Shown one piece after another: positions 1-13,169 of a stretch of DNA of 64,000 nucleotides; position 1 is the first letter of the stretch, and each line of letters begins with the position of its first letter. The notes beneath the pieces are model-generated. The model was not told where the DNA came from. It saw nothing but the letters and a program-made list of their open reading frames with translations, and searched no databases. Both the position numbers and the translations under genes were made by a program. The DNA is from Osedax fenrisi (taxonomy: Eukaryota > Annelida > Polychaeta > Sabellida > Siboglinidae), in assembly GCA_964019155.1 (NCBI GenBank), contig OZ025241.1, positions 86,034,228 through 86,098,227 on the forward strand. The letters run 5' to 3'.

Positions 1-313
1 TAATTTTGTTTATAAATGTTCATTATACAAATAGTTACAAGTTAGCCGCCCCCAAGCAATAATACTTTATAAACAGATATTAATGAATAGTTTTATTTAT
101 GCATTATTATATTTATATTTTGTAATTGTGAGTATATTTTCTATTCCAACCATCATCTCTTCGAATACTTATATGTATCACACTCGCTAACCTCAATCTA
201 ACTCAATAATCCCTCCCTGCTTTCCTTCCCCCCATCTTTCCCCTCCCTCCCTCCCTCCCTCCCTCCCTCGCATTACCATCCCTAATGATAATATTCACAA
301 CTCTCTCATTCAG

Positions 314-2300
314 ATATCTCTGGCATTAAAGGAGTGGGATATCCCATACGAAGAGCTCCAGTTCGGTGATAAGCTGGGAGTAGGGCGATTCGGAACTGTC
401 TACAAGTTTGTGCCCAACACTTCAATAGTATAGTACATCATTGCATCATTGCATCATACCATAATGGTATTACATCATTGTTGCCTCATCATAACCTTGT
501 GATTTACCATAATGACATAACTACCCCCCACTTCATATGCCCTTCACTAAGAAGGAGTGTAGGTGATTTTTATTATATACAATGACGTATTTATTTGTAA
601 TTATATAATGATATATATATATAATTATTGTATATACTGAAAATTAAAAAATTGATCCCTATGGGAATTTCAATATTCAATTAAAATTAAAATTTATATT
701 TTTTAAATTTCTTGGAAATATTTTTTTATAATAGAATTTGTTATTTTTTATTTGTTATGGTAAGATTTTTTATATTTAAAAAAAATTGATGTATTTAAAG
801 TATAAAATATATTGAAAACATAATATAAAAGTTATTATAATACTATAATAAAAAAAATACGGAAATAAAAGTTAATTTTCAAACTGATGTTGGAGAAAAA
901 CGGTGCCCTAAAAAATGTGGAAATGTCAAAAAATTGATGTTACCTATATGTTAATTTATATATAAATTCATTATTTGTTGAATACTTTACCTCATCTTAC
1001 CCTATACTCCATGTTACCCTATACTCCATGTAACCCTATACTACACCTAACCCTATACTACACCTAACCCTATACTACACCTAACCCTATACTACATGTA
1101 ACCCTATACTCCATGTTACCCTATACTACATGTAACCCTATACTACATGTAACCCTATACCTACCCTATACCTACCCTATACCTACCCTATACCTACCCT
1201 ATACCTACCCTATACCTACCCTATACCTACCCTATACCTACCCCATACCTACCCTATACCTACCCCATACCTACCCTATACCTACCCTATACCTACCCCA
1301 TACCTACCCTATACCTACCCCATACCTACCCTATACCTACCCTATACCTACCCTATACCTACCCCATACCTACCCTATCACTACTACAGAGGACAATGGC
1401 ATGGTAACGTCGCTATTAAAGTTCTCAGCATTCAGACCGATGATAATAGTCAACGCGATCAGGCGGCCTTGCTAAAGGTTACGTCCTTCTCTAGCACACA
1501 TCCTTCACTCTCTCTCTCTCTCTCATGTCTGCCTGTCTACATGAGTGTATCTACAACCCCTCCGGTATCACCCCCGAGCTTAGGTGATATATCAATATCA
1601 CCAGTATCTCATAGATCTATATATCATAGTATTAATCAGTGGGGTTAGAATGGGGTTTTCCCCGCTGTTATCTCTATTAGTTCTACAGATGTTCAAGATT
1701 AGAATAAATAACATTTATTTTATATAATATTTATATGTAATATTTTTATTTAATTAGATTATGTAAATTTATCTGTAGCATATATGATATTATTTTATGA
1801 AATTATATTTAAATGTTATACGGTCAACTCTCTATATCTCAGAATCTATATATCTCAGACACCTAGCTAACTCAGACTTATTACAAGGTACTGTTAGTTA
1901 AGTTATGTACGTAAAGTTTAGTTTTATACCCGTATGTAATAAATGTAAGAATAACTTGCTATCTCAGACTCAATATTCTGTCATTTGTATTCTGATATAT
2001 CGAAATTCTTAACTGTACATAATTTAGTTTTTATTTTAATTAAATATGACACAACCCTCTATATATAGCACATGCATCTAATCTATTAATAGCCTACTGT
2101 ATGACCACATGCACATCCTGTTTGCAGGCATTTAAACTAGAGATAGCTATGTTGAGGAAGACGAGACATGAGAATCTGGCGTTGTTCATGGGAGCCTGTA
2201 TGAAGCTACCACATCTAGCAGTGGTCACCAGGTTATTAGGCTGGCTTACAACACCGCTAGAGTCAAGTCTCTCTCAGCCTCTCCCTCTCTCTCTCTCAGC

Positions 2301-2355
<55 letters not shown>

Positions 2356-5300
2356 ATGCCCTTTATTGTCCGTTTGCGTTATTCTAGAATAATACCATGG
2401 CTTCATTTCATTAATAAATAATATAGTCAATTTTTAACATCAATTATCTCAGAATAATTGTTATCAATATTTCTTATGAAATTTACTATTTCTCAGTCAA
2501 TAATTAATTAAACTTAAAGTCAAGTTTTAACAGTATGTTTAATATTATATGTATATTGTATTTATATAACATATTTGTGATTTGATATAGAGTTGATAAT
2601 AAAATTTAAAAAATATATATTTAATTGTTATCAAACTTTATACTTTTTTTAAAATAATAATATTTTCAAAATTAATATATATTATTTAATCATTAGTTAC
2701 TTATTATATTTAATGTTATGTAATTTAAATTATGTAAAAATCTTGATTATTTCATGAAATTTTTAATTTTCAAAACAAAAATGTCCTCTAATTACATTGA
2801 AAGACCATGAATCTCCTCAAGAATGAGCATATATTTATGCAGGCCTTACACTGTTCTGCAGCTTATTTAGTACAAGTATCCTATCGTAACACTACACCTA
2901 ATGAACTGACAACTCTGCAGTCTCATAATGAATACATCACTAATGATACTACATCTACAGTCTGTGTAAAGGAAACACAGTCTACACCCATACCAGAGGC
3001 TCTAAAGAACGCCTCGCCATGAATCGTATCATCATCATTGCCTCTCAGATATGTCAGGTTTCTTATCAATAATACCAATAATGTCACTCCCTCCACTTCT
3101 TAATTTGATGCACGCTGAAGTAATACCTATTAATGCTCTCTATCTCTCTACTACACATTCTATATCTACTATAGTATAAATATATACTATGATACTAATA
3201 CTATACTACTCATTCTATAACACTAGTACTATAAATGTATAATATAATACCCATACTATAATATCCCTACTATAATATACATACTATAATACCCCTACTA
3301 TAATACAGATACTATAATACCCCTACTATAATACACATACTATAATATACATACTATAATACCCCTACTATAATACAGATACGATAATACCCCTACTATA
3401 ATACACATACTATAATATACATACTATAATACCCCTACTATAATACAGATACTATAATACTTATCCCAACCACTATAGAGCTCTAGATATTACATTCATG
3501 TTATAGAGATATTATGAATTCTAATGTATGTGTCCTATCTATAAATACACCCCACTCTAACCCCCCCACCCACCCCCCATAGGGTATGGGTTACCTACAT
3601 GCTAAAGGAATCGTTCACAAAGATCTTAAGTCGCGCAACGTGTTCATAGAGAATGGTAAAGTCATCATCACTGACTTTGGTCTGTCGAATGTACTTAAAC
3701 TGTGCCAAAGTACAAGGTCAGTCAATAAGTTAGTGCATTCTCTCCTATATATATATATATCATTGTATCTGAATGGGTACTACATATATCCATGATATAC
3801 CTATTCTCGTCCAAGTGTAAAAAAGCATACCTTATTAAAGTCTACATAATTCAAATTATATTTTAAAAGGCAACATTATATTACTTAGTAAGTTAATATA
3901 ATAATTCATAATTTGTACTTAGATAAATATAATTCTGAATGCATTACCTAATACAAGTAGTTTTACTATTGATGATATAGACACCACACACTCACGTGTC
4001 ACGTGTCAGTGTGTGTCAGCCTCCTTTACCCCTCCGTCATCACCCCTCAGCAATAGAGACATCCTGACTATACCCCACGGTTGGCTGTACTATCTACCCC
4101 CTGAGATCATGATATCCCTGAAGGCCTGCTACAGACAACAACAGTCTGAACTACCCTACACTAACTCTTCGGATGTTTACGCATTCGGGTTTGTTCTCTC
4201 ACACCCTATAGGGTGGATATATCTACTTGGTAGAGTAATAATAATTATTATATCTATGATTACTTACGAGGGCAAACATACGAATATTTACCTAGTGAAG
4301 ATAGGAGTTTTTTTTAACTAAAAACACGATAATTTCTGAAATGAATTTGATAATGACAATATTTTGTTAAGTATTATTAATTACATTTAGATATATAAGA
4401 ATTAAGTTCAGGGTGAATTATATATCGATGAGACCTTAAACATTAATTTTAAAATAACAACATTTACAGTAATTTCCAGAAACTAAGATTAACCTATAGA
4501 TTATATTTAATATATATGAAGAGATATCAAGATTAAGTTTAAAAATAAAGAGCAGTATTATCAGTTTTAAAAAACAATTATAAATATTTTGTTCTCATTT
4601 TAATATATATTTTTACATGGTTATATTTATAAATTTTTATTTATGCCAATTATAGTTACTTTTATAAATCAAGCCATATATCATTTTAAAGATATTATAT
4701 TGATTGATTTTGTATAATATCATTTTTAATATACCCATTTCAAAAATAATATGTTTCGTGTGCCCTTAAATTTTTATTTAATATATAAATGTGTATAAAT
4801 ATGTTTCAAAAATTAAATTGTATTTTGAATTAGCAATATTAGTTATGTATTAGTTACCTTCTTTGATAAGTTTTCCTATTTAACTACTTTTGTAAAATTG
4901 CAATAATATTATTTTTGTTATGCAATTGTGTATTTAATATTTTCACTTAATAATTTTTGTCAATTATAATATTATAAATAATGCATATCTGTATGAATAG
5001 TTTATAAGTATAATGTCATGAACATCATCTCATTATAAAACATACATACATACACATATACACAAACTCTGAAATATTATAGAATAAACTCCCCAAGACT
5101 CTAATAACGACAAACTACACATATACTTGAACTGAACCTAAATACATTCATTTTCAAACTATTTATTTGTAATATATATTCGTTATTTGTTATTATGAAT
5201 GGCACCATATCTTTATTATTAGGTTATTATTTGCTTGTATCTCACTTACGAATAATGTATTTTAAATAGGATTTTACCGAATAAATAAATGATACTACTA

Positions 5301-8063
5301 CATTACACATACTCGTGTTGCAGAACTCTGTGGTATGAACTCCTATCTGGGGAATGGCCGTTCAAACACCTTCACAACACCCCCGAGTCTGTGATCTGGA
5401 TGGTCGGCCGAGGAATGAAACCCCCGCTAGTGTCTATCAACAGCAATAAAGATGTCAAGGTACGCGTGTTATCATTCATACTTATAACTGCTTGCGTGGC
5501 TCAGTTGGCTAATGCGTCGGACACGCAAGCAGTAGGACGCGGGTTCGAGCCTTAAGGTCTTAAAATAATGTAAAAAGTGAACTAAATGATCGGTTGTCGT
5601 TAAACAATGTATGCCTTAACATGATAACCAATTCGAAGGGACATTATAACTATATAGTTATAAGTAAAAACTTCATCTAAGTCTCTGGATAGGGTGAAAG
5701 GTAAATGAATACAATGTATGAGAAGGGTACATATTATATCTATAGTTAATGGCTATAATAGTAACAGATATGTATTTTATATTATATAGTGTTACTATTT
5801 AAAAGATATAACAGACATTATAAATATGCTCACATCTTATTGTGTGTGTGTGTGTTGGTATGTGTTTGCTAACATTTTCATACTTCTCACTTGCATAATG
5901 TCCCATGAATATAGATAAACTATGAATAATAATGCATTAATGTCCAGTTTAACAATACAATATTCAAAATCATCACCTTTTTTAAATGTAGGTTATAGTA
6001 TAACAATTGTTACATTTTAAATTACAATAGATTAGATTATAATTTAAAATATATATATTTGATATTTTAAATTATATAATCATTAATTTTGTATATATTT
6101 TATTAGCATTCATTAGGTATTGTTTTTTTAATATCATATAGATCAGATCAGATCAACTAGAAGCTGTATGTCATAACTTTCTATTTTACTATAAATCTAT
6201 GCTGTATGTATACAAACATTCATATACAGGCCATTAAGCGAAAGTTCAAATAAACATTTCGCGGCTGGCGTTATATTTCTTAGTAAATTATTCACCGAGT
6301 AGTTAATTCGTGTTTTATATATACGTACATATCATAATACCGTATGTTTATATATTAATATGTTATTATATAAGCCATACAGGCATTGTTTACTTTAACT
6401 CTCTGTTAGTCACGTGAAATATTGGGGGCCGATGATAGTCTAAATCATTATTTTTGATATATTTTATATAATTATAAAATAAAATAAAATTGTTGTATAA
6501 TTTATTTATATTTAAAATGAAAATTTAAAGAAAATTATTTTTATAAATTAAATATAACATAAATTTGAAGTTATTTTTGTTTCTGTTGTTATTTTAATGA
6601 CTTTAATATATTGTAATGATATTATAGCTTATACGATTTTAATTATCATATATCATAATAATGTAAATAGTAAATATTGGAATACAAAATATGTATACTT
6701 TAATATATTCTAAAATATTATATTTTATAAGCTTTGTTTATGTAATTTATAGTTATTATTTTTTTTCCTAGATCCATAAAAATATATTATTTTTCAAAAT
6801 AGTAAAAAATTATTTTTATATAAATACTTAAAAAAATGTAAATATTTATACAAATAGATTTTAAATATTATTTCTTATTTTATCATTTTTATATAGTTAC
6901 ATTTTTTGAAACAATTATTATATAGTGTTATTTATTATAAATATATTGAAATGGTAGAATACATTATTCTGAATAATAAAAATATTAGATTTGCATAACA
7001 TTTTGTTTAATTCTAAAATAATGCACATTATTTATCTCTCCATTTTCATAAGATAATAATTTGTATTAATTATATTAGCTGTTTTGGAATTGAGAATATT
7101 TTCTATAAAAATGTATTAGTCATTTCTATAAACTATTATATAATAATAGATATAATCTATTATACAATAAAAAATTCTTAATTTATTTTAATTTTATGCA
7201 TAGATTTGATGTAAAGTAGATTTATTATATCTAAAAAATGTAATATTCATGCAAATTTGTTCAAATATAAATGTATCTAATAAATAAGTATTTTATTTTA
7301 AACTTTAATATACTATATAGAATATATATCACGAGTAAAAATAAATTGTATTAGAATATATTTCTACAGAATAATTACATATGTGTTATTTTTTGTTCAG
7401 TTTCTATATTTTAATTTAGCAAATATTAATATTTAACAATATTTTTATTATAATGTTAAAATTGATTTTAGTTTAATTCATATGATACAACATATTATAC
7501 TTTCAATACTAGGAGATGTCTCAAAGAAATCTCCAATATAAATAATGTTACCATACTATATATTGCTATACTATAATTATTTTATTTTAGTTTACCCTAT
7601 TTTGATAATAAATATGTCAATAAATAAGAAATTATAATAAATAATTATTTATAAAATAGTTTGTGACAGATTAATATCTAATATACTTTATGTTTATATA
7701 TATATATACAGCTATAGTAATCATAGGTAGAGTATAGGTATAATTTTTGAAGTTTAGCCGTTTGTTACTAATAATAATTGATTTAGAAATCCACTAATAC
7801 ACGAATTCTATACAAGTATAACACACTATCTAATACAGATAGGTCTATTACAAATACAGCACAATATATCTAGATATCGACTTTCCATTTACAAAATAAT
7901 CTATCTTCAGGAGATCCTCATGAAATGCTGGTGTTACAATTCCATCGACAGGCCCGACTTCGCTGCCATTCTAGAGTCTTTGGGAAAAGTTCCAAAGAAA
8001 CGACTGGCGCGAAGCCCTTCGCATCCAATACACCTCTCTCGCAGTACAGAATCTGTATTCTGA
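314..8063 (+). CDS. KSR: Kinase suppressor of Ras (KSR), 3' part: complete kinase domain, eight exons
   Basis: Scaffold pseudokinase of the Ras-RAF-MEK-ERK pathway. Exons by eye: 314-405, 1390-1477, 2128-2231, 2961-3057, 3583-3709, 4020-4188, 5324-5459, 7911-8063. All have GT/AG borders and compatible phases, giving 321 residues to the TGA at 8061. Visible motifs: glycine loop GVGRFGTVYKG, VAIK lysine, helix-C Glu in KLEIAML, the KSR-type CKG and GMGYLHAKG stretches, HKDLKSRN (Lys where most kinases have Arg), DFG, PPE in place of APE, YAFGTLWYEL, and a C-terminal KVPKKR...SPSHP tail as in KSR1/2. The VAIK lysine is kept; mammalian KSRs have Arg there. N-terminal exons (C1 and earlier domains) lie before base 1. 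The exon 5/6 border could shift by a few codons. RAF is the nearest alternative, but HKD and the tail favour KSR. Confidence 0.93.
1001..1380. repeat. TACCC/TATAC minisatellite in KSR intron 1
   Basis: The left part has 16-17 bp units containing CCCTATACTACA. From about 1150 the array tightens to an 11-bp unit of the form CCCTATACCTA, with T/C variants. It runs up to the acceptor of KSR exon 2 at 1389, so this C-rich array must serve as that exon's polypyrimidine region. A long open frame through it is only the repeat translated. Confidence 0.9.
2260..2347. repeat. CT-rich microsatellite
   Basis: Interrupted then pure (CT)n just downstream of the donor of KSR exon 3. A shorter CT run lies at 1508-1523. 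Confidence 0.85.
3170..3460. repeat. ACTATAATAC minisatellite with higher-order units
   Basis: Short units ACTATAATAC followed by CCCT, AGAT, ACAT or ATAC alternate. They form a higher-order period of about 60 bp that recurs with very few changes between 3270 and 3455. It fills most of KSR intron 4. Confidence 0.85.
5490..5560 (+). repeat. tRNA-derived SINE head or tRNA relic
   Basis: A RNA polymerase III A box (TGGCTCAGTTGG, 5497-5508) and a B box (GGGTTCGAGCC, 5541-5551) are spaced as in a tRNA gene. A full cloverleaf does not fold well: no acceptor or T-stem partner is seen after the B box, so a working tRNA is unlikely. It starts about 30 nt after the donor of KSR exon 7. Confidence 0.6.
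5561..7910. other. KSR intron 7, AT-rich, no gene seen
   Basis: About 2.3 kb of very AT-rich sequence with poly-T/poly-A runs, a short (GT)n at about 5842 and a (TA)n at about 7697. I see no open frame of substance and no transposon ends. Confidence 0.7.
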
Positions 8064-8388
8064 GCCCCCCCACCCTCACCCTCACCTCTCGCAGCTTTAG
8101 CCACCCCACCCCACCCTACGATTACTAAGCCCACATCTCTTCACATTCCTCAGCTCTCCTCTCCTTCTTTCTCCTCCCATCTTTTGTACCGTTAGATTTA
8201 GGAAATTGAGATCAACTCTTTAAAAGACATGTTATCGCGTCATACAACCACTCTAGAATGAGTGTAACGTCCCTCCCCCCACCCAACAGTTTTATTTTAG
8301 TGTCAACATCATCACCAGGTGGTTATTATCTCGCTGCCTATTTGTATACATATTATTGATTTTATTGATTTTCAGTGTAACATTTGTT

Positions 8389-8433
<45 letters not shown>

Positions 8434-8897
8434 CACTACTCACATTATTCTAGCAGAATTAAATGCAAAACGTATATTTCTCTTGCATGGTACATGCGTT
8501 ACTATACTATATTTATTATTATCATCATACCATCGACAGATGCAGTGAACATTTTATAAACCTTTTCGTTAGTGTAAGCCCGGTTTAAAACCTCGTGTGT
8601 TATATTGCCACCTTGCGCACCCCCCCATGCATTACCCCAAACACCGTGCAACACCTCCACTCCACACACACTTGGTTAGACCCGATTAGACATGTCTATT
8701 ACAAAGTATTATCTAACTCATCCTCCTCCTCCTCCTCCTAACTATGATTATTAACAATACGATTATTACTATTATTAATACATACAATTTATGAAATGAT
8801 GCTAATAAAGAAATGTATTGGTTTTTAATAACATGCGATATATCGAAGTCGAATTTATAATATAATCACTATGTATGTATTGTATATATCGTAGGTA
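8064..8897. other. Convergent 3' region between KSR and the STYXL1-like gene
   Basis: The two stop codons lie 834 bp apart, facing each other. An AATAAAG at about 8803 could end KSR transcripts; AATAAA on the minus strand at about 8511-8516 could end the other gene. If both are used, the 3'UTRs overlap by roughly 290 bp. It also contains a (CTA)n run at 8390-8436 and short C-rich tracts. Confidence 0.5.
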
Positions 8898-11364
8898 TTA
8901 ATAATGTGGGTCAGATATATCTGTGAACTTTTCACCTAGAACGTCGTACTCCCATTGGCTGAGCTGACGAATGAATCCCCGGTTGGGACGTATGTTCTCC
9001 TTGCATTCCTTGACCATGGCGTATGCAGTCTATAAAATAGGTCAATGTAAAGTAGTAGATGAATATATTATTTTATTGAATTCATTCCGAATTATGTATA
9101 TAACATTGTATATGGAAATTCTTTTTATAAAACAATTATTACAACTTTATTATCTAATGATTTATTAATTGATAATTTATTTAAGCAAATAGTCGAAATA
9201 TTTAATCGAAAGTATAGAGTAAAATATTTTCTAACGATAACATACGTTATAAAATAGAATTATAATTAAATGATCTACATTTACAAATATAATAAGGTTA
9301 ACATAAACATACAACAGATTCTTGTCTGCGACTATTTTATCACCACAAATTTTAATCTACGACCATAATTATATACATATCAATATAGTAATAGTAATAA
9401 AGAATAGAATGAATTAGAATTTTAATTCACAGCCACCTTTTCTTTGTCGTAAAAGTATGCCGACCAACCTCGTAGATACTCTATGCAAACACTCTGCGAC
9501 TAGATAAACTCCACTCCGACTAGTTAATAATGAACCTCTAAGGTGTATTTGTATTTCTTGATCAAGTAGGCGAGGATGAGGGTTGTGCTTCTGCTGATGC
9601 CCATCTTACCAAACACGAGCACTGATTCGTCATGACTTATCAAAGTATCTGTGTATCGTGTGTGAAGCATCGATATAAAGAAAGTGGGTAATCAATGCAT
9701 GTAAAAAATAGATACGCTAATGACACTTTTATCGATAAATTAACAAAATGGTATCAGTGATTTTGATTGGATATTAGTCATATTATATATGTCAAATATT
9801 AAAACAGTTGGCTTTTCATCGAGATAGATCAAAGTGACTTCTATCTATATCAATGGATTTAGATTATAAATATCAATATCTTCAATTTAAATACACAAAA
9901 TTACGAGGAATATTGATATGATGTATTTTAAATATATCATTTTATTTTGAGTATAGATAGTACATTAAAATTGGTAGTAATTATCAATATATATATGTAT
10001 AAATACATATTATTATAAATAAAAAGTAGTGGGCCAGATAGTGGGTTTCGACTGCAGTGCCTGTATCAGATAGTGTCATACACTACATTCAATTGCTTAT
10101 CCACTTTCTTTATATCGATTGTGTGTGTGTGTGAATGTCATACTTCATATTCATATTTACTTTAATTTACAATAATTTACTAAATGAGATTAATACATTT
10201 ATTTTGGATGTGTAATTTATATATTTATTTACGCCTTAATAAAACTTTGTTAATTATATTTTAGTTAATTATATAAATGTATATAACAGCAGTTATTGAA
10301 TACAATTAGATGACAAAAGTACACTCTATTAAAGATGACAGGAAATCTGCTATGTTATTGTGAAGTCCTTTAGGGGGAAAATAGTATATTCATATTATAC
10401 TTGAGAATCAAACAAGAACATAAACTGCATCGAATAAATATTATATATATATATATATATATATTCATTAAAGTGATTTACGTATTATTAATGAAATCTA
10501 ACTTAACCTATTCCCCAGCCTTGTAGGCATTTGCCACTCCTTACTGGCCGGGGTTTTGCAGGGAATGCGATATGTATGTGTTAAGAAGAAATAAGTGTTG
10601 AGGCTTTATTATATGTATTAACAGTGTAATGTACAAGTATGTAACGCAGTGATTGTATCGCCCCCTACATGTATGTATAGCTATGACCATGCACGAAGGC
10701 TAGAGAGAAATAGGGCAGTAAACAAGGTATCTGCCATGCGGAAAGCGTCAATCTAATTTGATCACCGCAAAATAGTGGATTTGACCTATTTGATTTTTTA
10801 TTTTGTAGCTAGAATAACATTATTAATACCATTGGAAAGAGGATAAAAAGTAATATAAGTTTCATATTTTACTTTTTTGATATAATTAATAATAAAAAAG
10901 TGATGATCAAAAGAATATTATATTTTTATATTTGGTCACCGCAAGATGGCTAGTTTTTTATTTCCGCATTGGCTTATGCTGCCAGGCATTGAGTATTACC
11001 ACTCTATTTCTCTCTAACTCTATGGCGGAGGCTAACTATAATACGATATAAGTATGCTGAAATATTATAAATATTGTACGCTTCAATATATAAAAAGTTT
11101 GATGTTATATAATGATGATATAAAATAGAGCAGTATGTAATATGAGTATAAGGGTAAATCACTGCCCATCTTTATGCCGTAGATTTATTAATAATAAAAT
11201 TTAGTAGATTATTTATATTTAAAAAACTTGAGTTGACAAATTTTTAATTATTTCGATAACAACAAAATTTATAAGATAAAAATAATGTAATAAAAAAATA
11301 TTACATATTCTGGTCAAATATTTGTAATTAATTATATATATATATATATATTTATATATATCTT

Positions 11365-11406
<42 letters not shown>

Positions 11407-13133
11407 CCCCTACGATTCAAGAGTCATTTGGATAAAAGCATAGGTACCTATAGCTAGAAAGAAAGTGTCTCTCTATCTCTATGGATAAAAGTTTAAAAAA
11501 AAGTAAGTATATATTTATGTTGTTTGATCATTGAATTATATTATAATATAAACATTAATATATAGTTACCAAGGATAAGATATCTGTTAATGCATTATAT
11601 TATTTGGAATGTCGACATAAATAATATAAAAAAACATTGTTCAATTCAAACCTATTTTATAAATTATTTGTATATTTTAATAAAATACTTATATAGAAAA
11701 TTAAAAATATGAATTCATTTTATTTTACAAATAAATTAATATCTCTATTGTGATATCCCGGGTTATAATCTTTGATACAAATATTGAAATCATTGACATA
11801 ACATTAATGTACCACTGAAAAGTGATACATTAATGTGGGAGTATACACATTAACAACTGCGGAGGACTTATCCTATACATGACCTAATAATGAGTCATCG
11901 GTTAAATAAAAATCATAAAGTAATCAAATTTCAAAATAATTATAATTTAATTATTTATTCATGATATATATATATATAAGTTTTACAATGTATTTTATAA
12001 GTTTCTAGTTTTTGGAATTGATTATTGAATATGTACCAGGTTTTAATTTTTTTCTATTTACTATAAATTTTCACATTTAGTTGATAAAATATATTACCTT
12101 AGATATATACAAATTTATTTAGTTTACAGGATATTAAATTTATTGCCAAATTGAATATGTATTCGCAGATTTCATGAAATATCTTTGCATTAAAAGTAAA
12201 TCAACTTGTATTTGTATAACCTAATCATATAGATGTATTTAATATGAATATAATGATATAAAATATCATAGACTAAAATAGTAGTAGTAGTCAGTTATAA
12301 TAGAGGAGATAAGTAAAATAATACTCATGGTTCCCATCTTAAAGAGGCAAATTAGCTTTGATTTAGTACTGAATAGTATTTCACTAAAATACAAACTAAT
12401 ATGGACTTCATTCGCATGATCGTATACGCTTGACATGTAACATAAAGTTTTAACGCCGCAAATATAGAACACGTTCTATTTTGGCGTATGAAAGCATAGA
12501 AAAATGTTTTGTCGCGTGAAAACTTTCGTAAGACATGTTTCACACAGATAAACTTTAATGATTTTACAGATCGTACAAACACCCTATAATTATAATCAAT
12601 AATGTTTTAAAACTACTATTTACGCAAAATCATGTAATTCGATTTTGTATACAAAACATGAACTGCGCCACGTATATAGGGCTAATTTTCGGAATAATGT
12701 ATTGTTTATAATGTAAATTTGTATATAACAATACACTTTTAAATATAAATTATTATTTATATGATGAAAACTAAGTTTTCATTACTAATATAAAACAAAA
12801 CATAGGATATATTGGTTTTAAATGCTCTACATATCTATGCGGCGAATAAAAGCTAATTTATATTATATAGCAATGAAAGAATTGATGTGTAGAAACCGTG
12901 CCAAACATAAATCTATTTCAGTGATTTTTATGCTACCGCAAGCAGCGGAATATTAATTACATAGAGTAGATAGGGAATATTAATTACATCGAGTAGATAG
13001 GGAATATTAATTACATAGATTAGATAGGGAATATATATTACATAGAGTAGATAAGGAATATTAATTACATCGAGTAGATAGGGAATATTATATATTTTCT
13101 ATAATCACTAGCTATCTCTGCCTGTCTCTCTTG

Positions 13134-13169
<36 letters not shown>

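Noticed and set aside
1001..1380. Telomere-like TAACCC/CCCTA array
   Set aside because: TAACCC occurs only now and then; the unit is 11-17 bp and variable, and it sits inside a KSR intron.
1113..1475. 120-codon frame rich in Tyr-Leu-Pro-Tyr-Thr
   Set aside because: It is the minisatellite translated; only its last part overlaps KSR exon 2, and in a different frame.
2807..3022. Frame first considered as the KSR exon between the HLAVVT and GMGYLH exons
   Set aside because: Phases do not fit and the similarity was weak; the frame starting at 2961 gives SLCKGNTVYTH...ASQICQ, which matches KSR and joins in phase on both sides.
5490..5560. Functional tRNA gene
   Set aside because: No acceptor-stem or T-stem pairing after the B box.
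8356..8559. Poly-tyrosine frame
   Set aside because: Translation of the (CTA)n microsatellite.
12266..12582. Two minus-strand frames of 68 and 76 codons
   Set aside because: No family resemblance, overlapping frames, and they lie in an AT-rich STYXL1 intron.
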